Source of the DNA: DATBSK01 sp964501785
Lineage (GTDB): Bacteria > Actinomycetota > Acidimicrobiia > IMCC26256 > PALSA-555
Reading direction: 5' to 3'
Assembly: GCA_964501785.1 (NCBI GenBank)
Contig: CAZCUD010000007.1
Coordinates: 142,260-206,259 of the forward strand
Length of the DNA stretch: 64,000 bases
Below are positions 43,967-50,711 of this stretch, in pieces. The notes below the pieces were generated by a model. It worked only from the letters and a program-made list of their open reading frames with translations, was not told the DNA's origin and made no database searches. Every line of letters begins with the position of its first letter. The stretch's first letter is position 1. The translations under genes and the position numbers were made by a program.

Positions 43967-44887
43967 TCATCGCCACGAGAACGACTGACGACTCGCATAG
44001 TCCCTCAGAGCTGACTCATATCGTTCTCGAACCGCGGCGATGCGCTCAGGGTCGCTGGAGAACAGTCCAGCGGCTAGCCATGACTTCGCGTTCGTGCCTT
44101 CGACCCAGCGGGGTAAGCCGCCGAAGTTCCCCGACTCGTCGAACCAAGTGTCCCGACGCCACAGGAGTCGGACGAAGTCAGGTAAGACACGTCCTCCCAA
44201 GTCTGCGCCCAAGGTCTGATCAGCCCTGTTCAATCCGATGGTGTATTCGACCTGGTCGTACACGTCGTCGACGCGGTCTGCCCGCACGATCCCCGCGGCG
44301 AAGGTTCGCAGACGTTCGAGCATGAACTCGGCCTGGGGCGTCTTGGCATCCGAGTACAGCTGGCTCGCTGCGATTCCCACAGCGTCGAGGCCGATGCGCT
44401 GCAGATGCGACTCTTTCCAGTCTTCGGCCCGCATCTCTCGGAGCTGTGCGATCACGGCAGCCAACGTCTCCGGGTGTTGACCAGCGAGACTGCCGAATGC
44501 ACATGCGTACAGCGCCGCGAGCGCTGGCAACCAAGCCAACTGAGTCCATGCCGTGAACTTCGTTCCGGACTCGCGATCCACCGCGACCGCGAGGTCAGCC
44601 AGTCGTTCGATGACGTCGGTCCAGAGCCGGTGGTGGGCAGGAACGTCGCTGTAGAACGCGCCAATGACCAGCATGCGACAGGGCGGATGGAGGACGGCGT
44701 CGTAGTGCGCGACTCGCGCCGCGAGCGTGTCGGCGGTCGGTTCTGGCGACGAAGGCGAGAACGCGTCGTCCGCGAGTTCCTCGACGGCGGCGTCGACGAC
44801 ATTGCGCACATAGTCCTGGAGCTCAATGCGCAGCACCGGGTCAGGGAGCAGTCGCTTCAGCTCCCCGTCAAGACTTGGATCGCTCAC
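43967..44887 (-). CDS. Hypothetical partner of the DUF4062 protein
   Basis: The 306-aa protein is mostly helical, with several hydrophobic helices (LAWLPALAALYACAFGSLAG) but no clear membrane anchor and no recognisable catalytic motif. Tryptophan-rich and charged stretches near the end (LLWRRDTWFDESGNFGGLPRW) resemble protein-interaction surfaces. Its start overlaps the DUF4062 gene's stop by 4 bp, so the two are almost certainly made together in a fixed ratio. I do not recognise the family; it may be the effector or regulatory half of a two-gene module. Confidence 0.7.
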   Translation of the reverse strand: MSDPSLDGELKRLLPDPVLRIELQDYVRNVVDAAVEELADDAFSPSSPEPTADTLAARVAHYDAVLHPPCRMLVIGAFYSDVPAHHRLWTDVIERLADLAVAVDRESGTKFTAWTQLAWLPALAALYACAFGSLAGQHPETLAAVIAQLREMRAEDWKESHLQRIGLDAVGIAASQLYSDAKTPQAEFMLERLRTFAAGIVRADRVDDVYDQVEYTIGLNRADQTLGADLGGRVLPDFVRLLWRRDTWFDESGNFGGLPRWVEGTNAKSWLAAGLFSSDPERIAAVRERYESALRDYASRQSFSWR

Positions 44888-45990
44888 TGGTGCCTGATCT
44901 CCCGCCGCAGCAAGAGGGTCAGATCCTGCGCGATGTGGTCGACATCATGGGTCAAGGCTGCACGCCGTCGAAGTGGGGGAGCGAGATGGACGACGACCCG
45001 GTCCGTCCCTCCACCGATAGCCCCACCACCGCCACCACTCTCGAAGTCGGCCCGGGTACGCCAACCCAACCAACCACTACCTACGAGTCCAGCGACGATG
45101 GCGAGATCTGTCAGTCGATGTAGGCGGTCGACCTGATCAAGTACCTGCGCGGCGAAACGAAGCGCGTTGAGGATGCAGCCGTAGACATCCTCCTCAACCA
45201 GGGCAGGCAAGGTGCCCAAGCGGTCTTGTCGAGTAGTCGCCGGCTGGGTCACACGAACTACGCCTTCCTCGTCGAGTCGGAAGGAGTGCGGGCCCCGTTC
45301 TTGGGTGAACTGGATTGCGTGGCCCTCGATGGACGGCTCCGTGCCTGCCGCGGGATTCAGTACAGCTACCTCGCTGGTCAGGGCGGTCGCGAGCAAGGTT
45401 CGTCTGAAGTCCTCGGCCTCGATCTCCGCTGGGCGAAGCACCGTTTGGCGGGGTGCTCCGGCGACGACGACGACCAGGGACGAGTCTCCGTACCCACGAG
45501 CCGCGGGGACCAGTTGTTCCGCGCGAGTGAGGACTTCATCCTCGTCTACTGCTCCACTCTGAGTGGCGAGCACGTGCCGATGCACTGCTCGTGTGACGTT
45601 GGCCTTCAGGTCGGCTGGCGAGTCGAAGGTCTCGGTTAGCCCGCCCGCGGCCCATGACCTGACCTCATCGATGAACTCTTGTTGCGCGGGTTCAGGTGAC
45701 GCGCCTGACTGCACGAACGCGAGGATCGGTCGTCGATCGCGTGCTTCCCGGTACTCCTCGTGGGTGGCCGACAATCCCGAGTCCTGGGGTTCTCCGTAGC
45801 GTGCACCGAGTAGCAGGACGACGAGATCCGCGTCGCGTACACCAGCCAAGCAGGCGCGTTGGGGCGTCGTTGCCATGGCACCAAGTTCTTCAGCACGGAT
45901 CACTTCCTCGCCGAGCGTCAGCACACCTTCGGCGGCGGCGTTCCGTTCGGCCTCGAAGCCCGAGATGACGGAACTAACGAAGACCTTCAC
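44884..45990 (-). CDS. DUF4062 domain protein
   Basis: The N-terminal 90 residues are a clear DUF4062 domain: KVFVSSVISGFEAERNAAAEGVLTLG, then DADLVVLLLGARYGEPQDSGLSATHEEYREARDRRPILAFVQ. This Rossmann-like, TIR-related fold is common in STAND-type and defence-linked proteins. The remaining 270 residues form a separate domain with strands around SSLVVVVAGAPRQTVLRPAEI and a probable helical region (ALRFAAQVLDQVDRLHRL). No NTPase Walker motif is visible, unlike large STAND proteins. The start is GTG 45990. Confidence 0.8.
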   Translation of the reverse strand: MKVFVSSVISGFEAERNAAAEGVLTLGEEVIRAEELGAMATTPQRACLAGVRDADLVVLLLGARYGEPQDSGLSATHEEYREARDRRPILAFVQSGASPEPAQQEFIDEVRSWAAGGLTETFDSPADLKANVTRAVHRHVLATQSGAVDEDEVLTRAEQLVPAARGYGDSSLVVVVAGAPRQTVLRPAEIEAEDFRRTLLATALTSEVAVLNPAAGTEPSIEGHAIQFTQERGPHSFRLDEEGVVRVTQPATTRQDRLGTLPALVEEDVYGCILNALRFAAQVLDQVDRLHRLTDLAIVAGLVGSGWLGWRTRADFESGGGGGAIGGGTDRVVVHLAPPLRRRAALTHDVDHIAQDLTLLLRREIRHQ

Positions 45991-46036
45991 GGCTCCTGGC
46001 CTTGCGGGGAGAGCTTGCTATCAGCGACGCGGTCCA

Positions 46037-46618
46037 TCAGTTGGCCGGTGATTGCGAACGATGTCCCGGGGGTCGGACTATCCCCTGAGCGTCAACGTGC
46101 GGGCGGCGGGCTGACTCGAGGCGTCGCTGCTCCAATCGTCGCTGCGGCTCGATCAGGAGTCCTTCGCGTTCCCAGCGGCGGAGTAGATCGAGGAGGCGAC
46201 CGCCCAGTCGTGTTCGGAGCCGCTGCAGGGCCGCGGCGCGTACGTCTCGCCAGCGGATGCCTTTTGGTACGTACTCGCTGGCCCAGCGCATGTCATCGAG
46301 AACGGTGATGACGTCACTCGAGTCGAGTTCGTCTCCGGTCCGTTCAAGCAGGTTCGAGGCGATCTGTTCGCCACGTAGGTCAGGGAAGGGGACCGGTCCT
46401 TCACGGAGGACTTCGTTGAGTGGCTCGAAGAGTTGACTGAGGAGCCAGACCGTCTCATCGCTCAGTTCTGTTCGTGCTTTCGGCTCGAGTCGCCGAGCGA
46501 GCTTGAGCGTCGCCTCCCCGCGTCGCTCTTCCGCGTCTAAGCCGAGCGGTCTGCGCAAGCGGCGAAGAGTGGTGATCCGCTCATCTGTGTGGTGATAGGT
46601 GGCGTACAACCGGGCCAC
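46037..46618 (-). CDS. Hypothetical 193-aa Arg-rich protein
   Basis: The protein is rich in Arg, Glu and Leu and predicted helical (RITTLRRLRRPLGLDAEERRGEATLKLARRLE). A mid-section lies around DDMRWASEYVPKGIRWRDVRAAALQRL. GTG 46618 is chosen because it follows the zinc-ribbon stop by only 2 bp; longer frames upstream overlap that gene. No family is recognised. It sits between the zinc-ribbon and DUF4062 genes in the same direction. Confidence 0.6.
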   Translation of the reverse strand: MARLYATYHHTDERITTLRRLRRPLGLDAEERRGEATLKLARRLEPKARTELSDETVWLLSQLFEPLNEVLREGPVPFPDLRGEQIASNLLERTGDELDSSDVITVLDDMRWASEYVPKGIRWRDVRAAALQRLRTRLGGRLLDLLRRWEREGLLIEPQRRLEQRRLESARRPHVDAQGIVRPPGHRSQSPAN

Positions 46619-46620
46619 GA

Positions 46621-46770
46621 TCAGCAGGGGTTGTACTTGATGCTCTGTCCGGCGCCGCAGTTCCCACAGGGAGGTAGGCGGTCGGACGCGTCGTCGAGAT
46701 AGACCGACCATCCGCATCCGCTGTTGCAGCAATATTGACCAACTCCGGGCTGTTCTCCGATGTCGTACAC
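46621..46770 (-). CDS. Small zinc-ribbon protein (49 aa)
   Basis: The product has two cysteine pairs arranged as a zinc ribbon: CCNSGCG near residues 14-20 and CGNCG near 35-39, with YLDDASDRLPP between them. The GTG start at 46770 has an excellent GAGGAGG site 8 bases upstream. It probably binds DNA, RNA or a protein partner. It lies in the middle of the SOS-fronted minus-strand run. Confidence 0.65.
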   Translation of the reverse strand: MYDIGEQPGVGQYCCNSGCGWSVYLDDASDRLPPCGNCGAGQSIKYNPC

Positions 46771-46798
46771 GTTGGGTGCCTCCTCTTCGCGATGGTCG

Positions 46799-46933
46799 CT
46801 AACGCTTCGTGCGCCGCTTGCCAGCGTCGCTGCGCTTCTTTCTCCAAGCGCCTTGCTTCGTGCGTGAACGAGGCTGAACCCCGCCCCCTTCATCTGGAAC
46901 GTACGGGCCTCGGCCCGAGCGTCGGTCTGCCAT
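46799..46933 (-). CDS. Very small basic protein (44 aa)
   Basis: The short product is strongly basic (TKQGAWRKKRSDAGKRRTKR at the C-terminus) and likely disordered; it may bind nucleic acid. ATG 46933 has an AAGGAG site 9 bases upstream. It lies 28 bp before the zinc-ribbon gene and in the same direction. Confidence 0.5.
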   Translation of the reverse strand: MADRRSGRGPYVPDEGGGVQPRSRTKQGAWRKKRSDAGKRRTKR

Positions 46934-46979
46934 GGCGTTCGACTCCTTGTCGTGGTTCTTCCGAGCCTCTACGAGGCTT

Positions 46980-47177
46980 CTATGACTCGGACCGGCGCGA
47001 ACGTCGCGCATCGTCTCCGGCCGTTGCTCCTGTGTTCGCCTTGTTGCTGCGTTCCACGATCTGAATCGCAAGAGCGCGGGGTGTTCGAGCGCGAGCGATC
47101 CGGGCCTCTCGATCGCCAAGCGATGATCGTTCGATCATTGCTTCAAAGGTGTCGTCCGGTACTTCGCGATGAACCAT
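46980..47177 (-). CDS. Small hypothetical protein (65 aa)
   Basis: The product opens with MVHREVPDDTFEAMIERSSL and has a helical, Arg-rich middle and a polar tail. ATG 47177 is preceded by AAGGGG. Its start lies inside the 3' end of the sigma-factor gene (35-bp overlap), so it would be translated by coupling. It could be an anti-sigma-type or accessory protein, but nothing in the sequence proves that. Confidence 0.45.
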   Translation of the reverse strand: MVHREVPDDTFEAMIERSSLGDREARIARARTPRALAIQIVERSNKANTGATAGDDARRSRRSES

Positions 47178-47961
47178 CTTGAGCCCCTTCCATCTGCTTA
47201 CGTGCTCGCGACAAGCGAGTCCGCACGGATGACTCAGTCGTCTCCAGTCGCTCGGCGATCGCCGCGTAGGAAAGGTCCATCCCACGAAGGGCAAACATCT
47301 CGCGCGCGACCTGATCCTTGATTCGTGCGAGGAGCGACTCTTGCGCCATGCGCTCATGAACGATTCGAGCCGGATCAAGCTCACGCTCGATTCGGTCCCG
47401 ACGCGTGTTTTCTGACAGCGGGATGGGTACTCCCACGGCCTCCTGCTGACGCCAGCGCCTGTAGACGCCGGGAAGGCGAAAGAGACACTGACCGACGAAG
47501 AACGTCTTCAGGGAAGCGCCCCCCTTCCAGTGCCACTTGCCACGCATCAGCACGCGGGTGCGAAACGCCTCGACGGAGACGATCATGAGCTGCGCCGCGA
47601 GGGCGTGAGCTTCATCGGGTGGGAGCCGAAGTCCTTCGGGCATGCGATGGAGGCCTCGTACGCCGCGTTCGCGGGCGCGCTGGTAGGCCGAACCCTTGAT
47701 CAGCCAACCCTTGAAGACTGAGTAGCCGTACTCCACAAGGGCTTGCGCGAGCTGCTTCCACTCGGGCGTGGCGGGGTCGAAGTTGCACCACTGCAGGGTG
47801 CTGACGAGGTCCTGATCCGCGGCGAGGCGTGCAAGGTGTTGTGCCTCGGCGCTCTGTTCGAAGTCGAACAGAGGATCGGCCGGATCGATCTCTCTAGGTT
47901 GTACGGGCGCGTCGAGCGTGCCGGCGGTGGCGTTACCGGTCTGTACTCGTCGCTTGGTCAT
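47143..47961 (-). CDS. ECF-like RNA polymerase sigma factor
   Basis: The 272-aa protein has a region-2-like part (QLAQALVEYGYSVFKGWLIKGSAYQRARERG, then GKWHWKGGASLKTFFVGQCLFRLPGVYRRWRQQE). Its region 4 HTH is clear: DQVAREMFALRGMDLSYAAIAERLETTESSVRTRLSRARKQM. This is the layout of ECF-type sigma factors, here with a 60-residue N-terminal extension. It is the first gene after the SOS-type box and probably switches on further element genes after DNA damage. ATG 47961 is used; ATG 47991 would add ten residues. Confidence 0.78.
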   Translation of the reverse strand: MTKRRVQTGNATAGTLDAPVQPREIDPADPLFDFEQSAEAQHLARLAADQDLVSTLQWCNFDPATPEWKQLAQALVEYGYSVFKGWLIKGSAYQRARERGVRGLHRMPEGLRLPPDEAHALAAQLMIVSVEAFRTRVLMRGKWHWKGGASLKTFFVGQCLFRLPGVYRRWRQQEAVGVPIPLSENTRRDRIERELDPARIVHERMAQESLLARIKDQVAREMFALRGMDLSYAAIAERLETTESSVRTRLSRARKQMEGAQDGSSRSTGRHL

Positions 47962-48087
47962 TACGGCTCGCTCGACAGAAGGGTGCGGCAAGAGTCCGGC
48001 CTCCGGCCTCGTGCCTCCCCCTTCTTATGCACCCGGCTTCCTGAATCGTCGCGGGATCACGGAAGTATTTCCGGGACCTGAGACTAT

Positions 48088-48103
48088 ACGAACAGACGTT
48101 CGT
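48088..48103. promoter_or_regulatory. LexA/SOS-type box
   Basis: ACGAACAGACGTTCGT fits CGAAC-N4-GTTCG, the core of the actinobacterial SOS box, with outer bases A/T instead of T/A. It lies 127 bp upstream of the sigma-factor start and 153 bp upstream of the divergent HTH gene. The 14-bp core is identical to that at 17545-17560. Confidence 0.7.
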
Positions 48104-48162
48104 TATCGGTGTTGATTTGGCGCCGGTTGCAACCGGGTGCAAGCACCGACCGCTGCCCAGCT

Positions 48163-48246
48163 ACAAGCCCTGCCTTGTGAGATTCCCTCGAAACTACAAG
48201 GCTTAGCTTGTCGATTAGTAGTGCTACTACAAGCTAGGACTTGTAG
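48163..48246. promoter_or_regulatory. Three ACAAG-N6-CTTGT operator-like repeats
   Basis: The same inverted repeat with a 6-base spacer occurs at 48163-48178, 48196-48211 and 48229-48244. The third is extended to a perfect CTACAAG...CTTGTAG. Each copy starts exactly 33 bp after the previous one, which is close to three helical turns, so bound proteins would lie on one face. The last copy ends 9 bp before the HTH gene's start. Autoregulation by that HTH protein is the simplest reading. Confidence 0.75.
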
Positions 48247-48255
48247 AATAGAACC

Positions 48256-48717
48256 ATGGCACTCAAAAGTACGCAGGCTCGGCGCCGACTAGACGGCCAG
48301 CTGGAGCGGCTACGTCCGCTCTTGGACCTCGCGCGGCCGCATCGAGGCTGGGTCCGGGCGATCAGAGACGCCTTGGGGATGTCCAGCACGGAGCTAGCGA
48401 CACGCCTGAGGGTGTCTCAACAGGCCGTCATCGACCTCGAGAAGAGCGAAAAGAACGACACCATCAGGCTGGGCACCCTTCAGCGCGCTGCGGACGCTCT
48501 TGGCTGCGACCTCTTCTATGCCCTCGTACCGCGGCGAAGCCTCGAAGCCGAAGTGCAAGAGCAGGCGCTTCGCAAGGCCACGCGCCACCTCAATCGAGTC
48601 GCGCACCACAGCCGCCTCGAGGATCAGTCGCTTGACGAGGCGAGCACCCGCGCCGAGCTCAATGAGCTCGCGGCTTCAATGGTCGATCACCGCGGGCTGT
48701 GGTCCGACGCGCCTTGA
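48256..48717 (+). CDS. Mobile mystery protein A (XRE-family HTH regulator)
   Basis: The 153-aa protein has an N-terminal helical stretch (KSTQARRRLDGQLERLRPLL). The HTH is IRDALGMSSTELATRLRVSQQAVIDLEKSEKNDTIRLGTLQRAADALGCDLFYALVP, exactly the layout of 'mobile mystery protein A' (TIGR02612). These are always paired with a Fic-domain partner B on mobile DNA, and that partner follows here. It probably binds the three upstream repeats. The pair acts like a toxin-antitoxin or post-segregational module, but that function is inferred. Confidence 0.88.
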   Translation: MALKSTQARRRLDGQLERLRPLLDLARPHRGWVRAIRDALGMSSTELATRLRVSQQAVIDLEKSEKNDTIRLGTLQRAADALGCDLFYALVPRRSLEAEVQEQALRKATRHLNRVAHHSRLEDQSLDEASTRAELNELAASMVDHRGLWSDAP

Positions 48718-48722
48718 ACGTT

Positions 48723-49310
48723 ATGGACCCACTGCTGCCGGTCGGGGACGGCCACACGGCGTTGTCAGAGGAGGATCGCGAAGGTCTGATTCCCACGTAC
48801 ATCGCGACGCGCGGCGACCTCTTCGCCGCCGAAGAAGCCAACATCGCGCGAGCACTACTGCATCGCCGGCCCCCGTCGGTCGATCGGCTCCTCGACGACA
48901 AGTACCTCCGAGACCTCCACCGGTCGATGTTCAAGGACGTCTGGGCTTGGGCCGGCTCATACCGACTCCGCGAGACCAACATCGGCATCGATCCATCGCA
49001 GGTTCCGGTGGCGGTGAGGTCACTCGTAGATGACGCGACGTCATGGGTCGAGTCCGCGGCCTTCGCCACCGACGAGATGGCGGTTCGGTTCCACCATCAA
49101 CTGGTCTTCATCCATCCCTTCAGGAACGGCAACGGCCGACACGGTCGCATCGCCGGCGACTACCTCGTCACTGCGCTCGGAGCTACACCCTTCACCTGGG
49201 GACGAAACCTTGATGTCGACACCCAGCAACTCCGAGACCGCTACCGCCACGCGCTCGTGGAAGCAGATCGTGGTGACATCGGCGAGTTGCTCACCTTCGC
49301 GCGGAGTTGA
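48723..49310 (+). CDS. Mobile mystery protein B (Fic-domain AMP-transferase)
   Basis: The 195-aa protein has a Fic fold with the active-site loop FIHPFRNGNGRHGRIAGDYLV. The catalytic His and the two Gly-Arg positions are kept, while the usual Asp/Glu of HxFx(D/E)GNGRxxR is Asn. The N-terminus (LSEEDREGLIPTYIATRGDL) matches TIGR02613 partners. Fic enzymes transfer AMP or other nucleotides onto proteins. It starts at ATG 48723, 5 bp after protein A; GTG 48699 is an alternative. Confidence 0.87.
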   Translation: MDPLLPVGDGHTALSEEDREGLIPTYIATRGDLFAAEEANIARALLHRRPPSVDRLLDDKYLRDLHRSMFKDVWAWAGSYRLRETNIGIDPSQVPVAVRSLVDDATSWVESAAFATDEMAVRFHHQLVFIHPFRNGNGRHGRIAGDYLVTALGATPFTWGRNLDVDTQQLRDRYRHALVEADRGDIGELLTFARS

Positions 49311-49397
49311 CGAAGTAGCTGGGCAAATGCGCGAGTGTGCAGCTCGGGTTCGCTCCTAGGGACGCTGCCACCGGGGTGGCTGGCTACTGATCTGCGG

Positions 49398-50557
49398 CCT
49401 ATGTCATGAGCGGATCGCCCGGCGCGTGACTTGATAGGAGCTCGAGAGCGTCTGCAACCGAAGTGTCCGCCTGACCGGTCCGCCACCAATCGAGAAGAAG
49501 GGAGCCGGTCATGGTGATGCTTGGTGTCGATGCACACAAGGCGACACACACGATCGTGGCAACTGATACCAACGGTCGCGAACTCGAATGTCTGACCGTT
49601 CGAGCCGCCGACGATGGTCATCTGGAAGCACTCTCGTGGGCTGCGAGATGGTCCGCTCGGACGTGGGCCATCGAGGACTGCCGGCAGTACACCCGACGGC
49701 TCGAGCGCTCGCTGCTCGCGTCGGGTGAGGAAGTGGTCAGGGTGTCCCCGAGGCTCATGGCACTCGGTCGCCGCACGGGTCGCCATCGAGGCAAGTCCGA
49801 CCCAATCGACGCGCTCGCGGTTGCCCGTGTCGCGCTACGTGAACCCGACCTGCCGCGGGCGCACCTCGATGGGCGAGAACGTGAGCTCCGCTTGCTGCTG
49901 GAACACCGAGAAGATCTCGTTGAGGAGCGAACTCGAACGCAGAACCGGCTCCGATGCCACCTCCACGAACTCGACCCCGGCGCCGAGCCTCCCGCACGCT
50001 CACTCGGCCGCCAGCGAACCATCGACCGAGTCCGCAGCAATCTTCAAGAAGTCGACGGGACGGTCGCTCGCTTGGCTCGCGAGTTGCTGGAACGACTCGA
50101 TGAGCTGAATCACTCGATCGACGCGCTCGAAGCCGAGATCACCGCCCTCGTCGAACCGATGGCACCCGCTCTGCTCGGCATCCCTGGGTGCGGAGCCTTG
50201 ACTGCAGCCAAGATCGTCGCCGAGACAGCCGACATCCGCCGATTCCGCAGCTCCGCCGCGTACGCGATGCACAACGGAACCGCTCCGATCCCGATGTGGT
50301 CCGGCAACACGCCACGACACCGACTGAACCGCGGCGGAAACCGCCAACTCAACTGCGCGCTGCATCGCATCGCAGTCACTCAGCTGCGGTGGGACGGGCC
50401 CGGTCGCGACTACTTCGACCGCCGCATCGCCAACGGCAACACCAAGAAGGAAGCACTCCGCGCCCTACGCCGGCGCCTCTCCGACGTCACCTACCGAGCA
50501 CTCCACGCCGATGCCACAGCATCAGCTCAACCACACGAGATCGCTGCATGACATAGG
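49398..50557 (+). mobile_element. IS110-family insertion sequence with 11-bp inverted repeats
   Basis: CCTATGTCATG (49398-49408) and CATGACATAGG (50547-50557) are perfect inverted copies flanking the transposase, the right one including its stop codon. Sub-terminal repeats of this length are typical of the IS1111 subgroup, and the true ends would lie a few bases outside. The word ATAGGAGC also occurs at both sides (49434-49441 and 50553-50560). The roughly 200 bases upstream of the transposase could encode a bridge RNA. Confidence 0.65.
49511..50551 (+). CDS. IS110-family transposase
   Basis: The 346-aa protein has the N-terminal DEDD RuvC-like domain (LGVDAHKATHTIVA with Asp7; TWAIEDCRQYTRRL with Glu55; HRGKSDPIDALAVARV with the paired Asp). 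The C-terminal Tnp20 domain has LLGIPGCGALTAAKIVAE, FRSSAAYAMHNGTAPIP and RGGNRQLNCALHRIAVTQ, with the conserved serine in RSSAAYA. It recombines DNA without terminal cleavage repeats and is guided by a structured bridge RNA in its family. ATG 49511 follows AAGGGAG. Confidence 0.95.
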   Translation: MVMLGVDAHKATHTIVATDTNGRELECLTVRAADDGHLEALSWAARWSARTWAIEDCRQYTRRLERSLLASGEEVVRVSPRLMALGRRTGRHRGKSDPIDALAVARVALREPDLPRAHLDGRERELRLLLEHREDLVEERTRTQNRLRCHLHELDPGAEPPARSLGRQRTIDRVRSNLQEVDGTVARLARELLERLDELNHSIDALEAEITALVEPMAPALLGIPGCGALTAAKIVAETADIRRFRSSAAYAMHNGTAPIPMWSGNTPRHRLNRGGNRQLNCALHRIAVTQLRWDGPGRDYFDRRIANGNTKKEALRALRRRLSDVTYRALHADATASAQPHEIAA

Positions 50558-50711
50558 AGCATCAGTAGGGATGATCAGGAGAGATGAGACGCCACGATCG
50601 ACCCGTCGGAGGTTGGGCACCGCGCCGTTCGACGTCGCTGACTGTGCCGATCAGGCTGGCAAGCATCTGGTGTCGCGCTCCCCGCCAGCATCAGGTTCGG
50701 CTGTTTGGGCT

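Noticed and set aside
50552..50711. Possible extra gene between the IS110 element and the MFS exporter
   Set aside because: Only the 3' ends of neighbouring frames fall here; no start with a ribosome-binding site was found.
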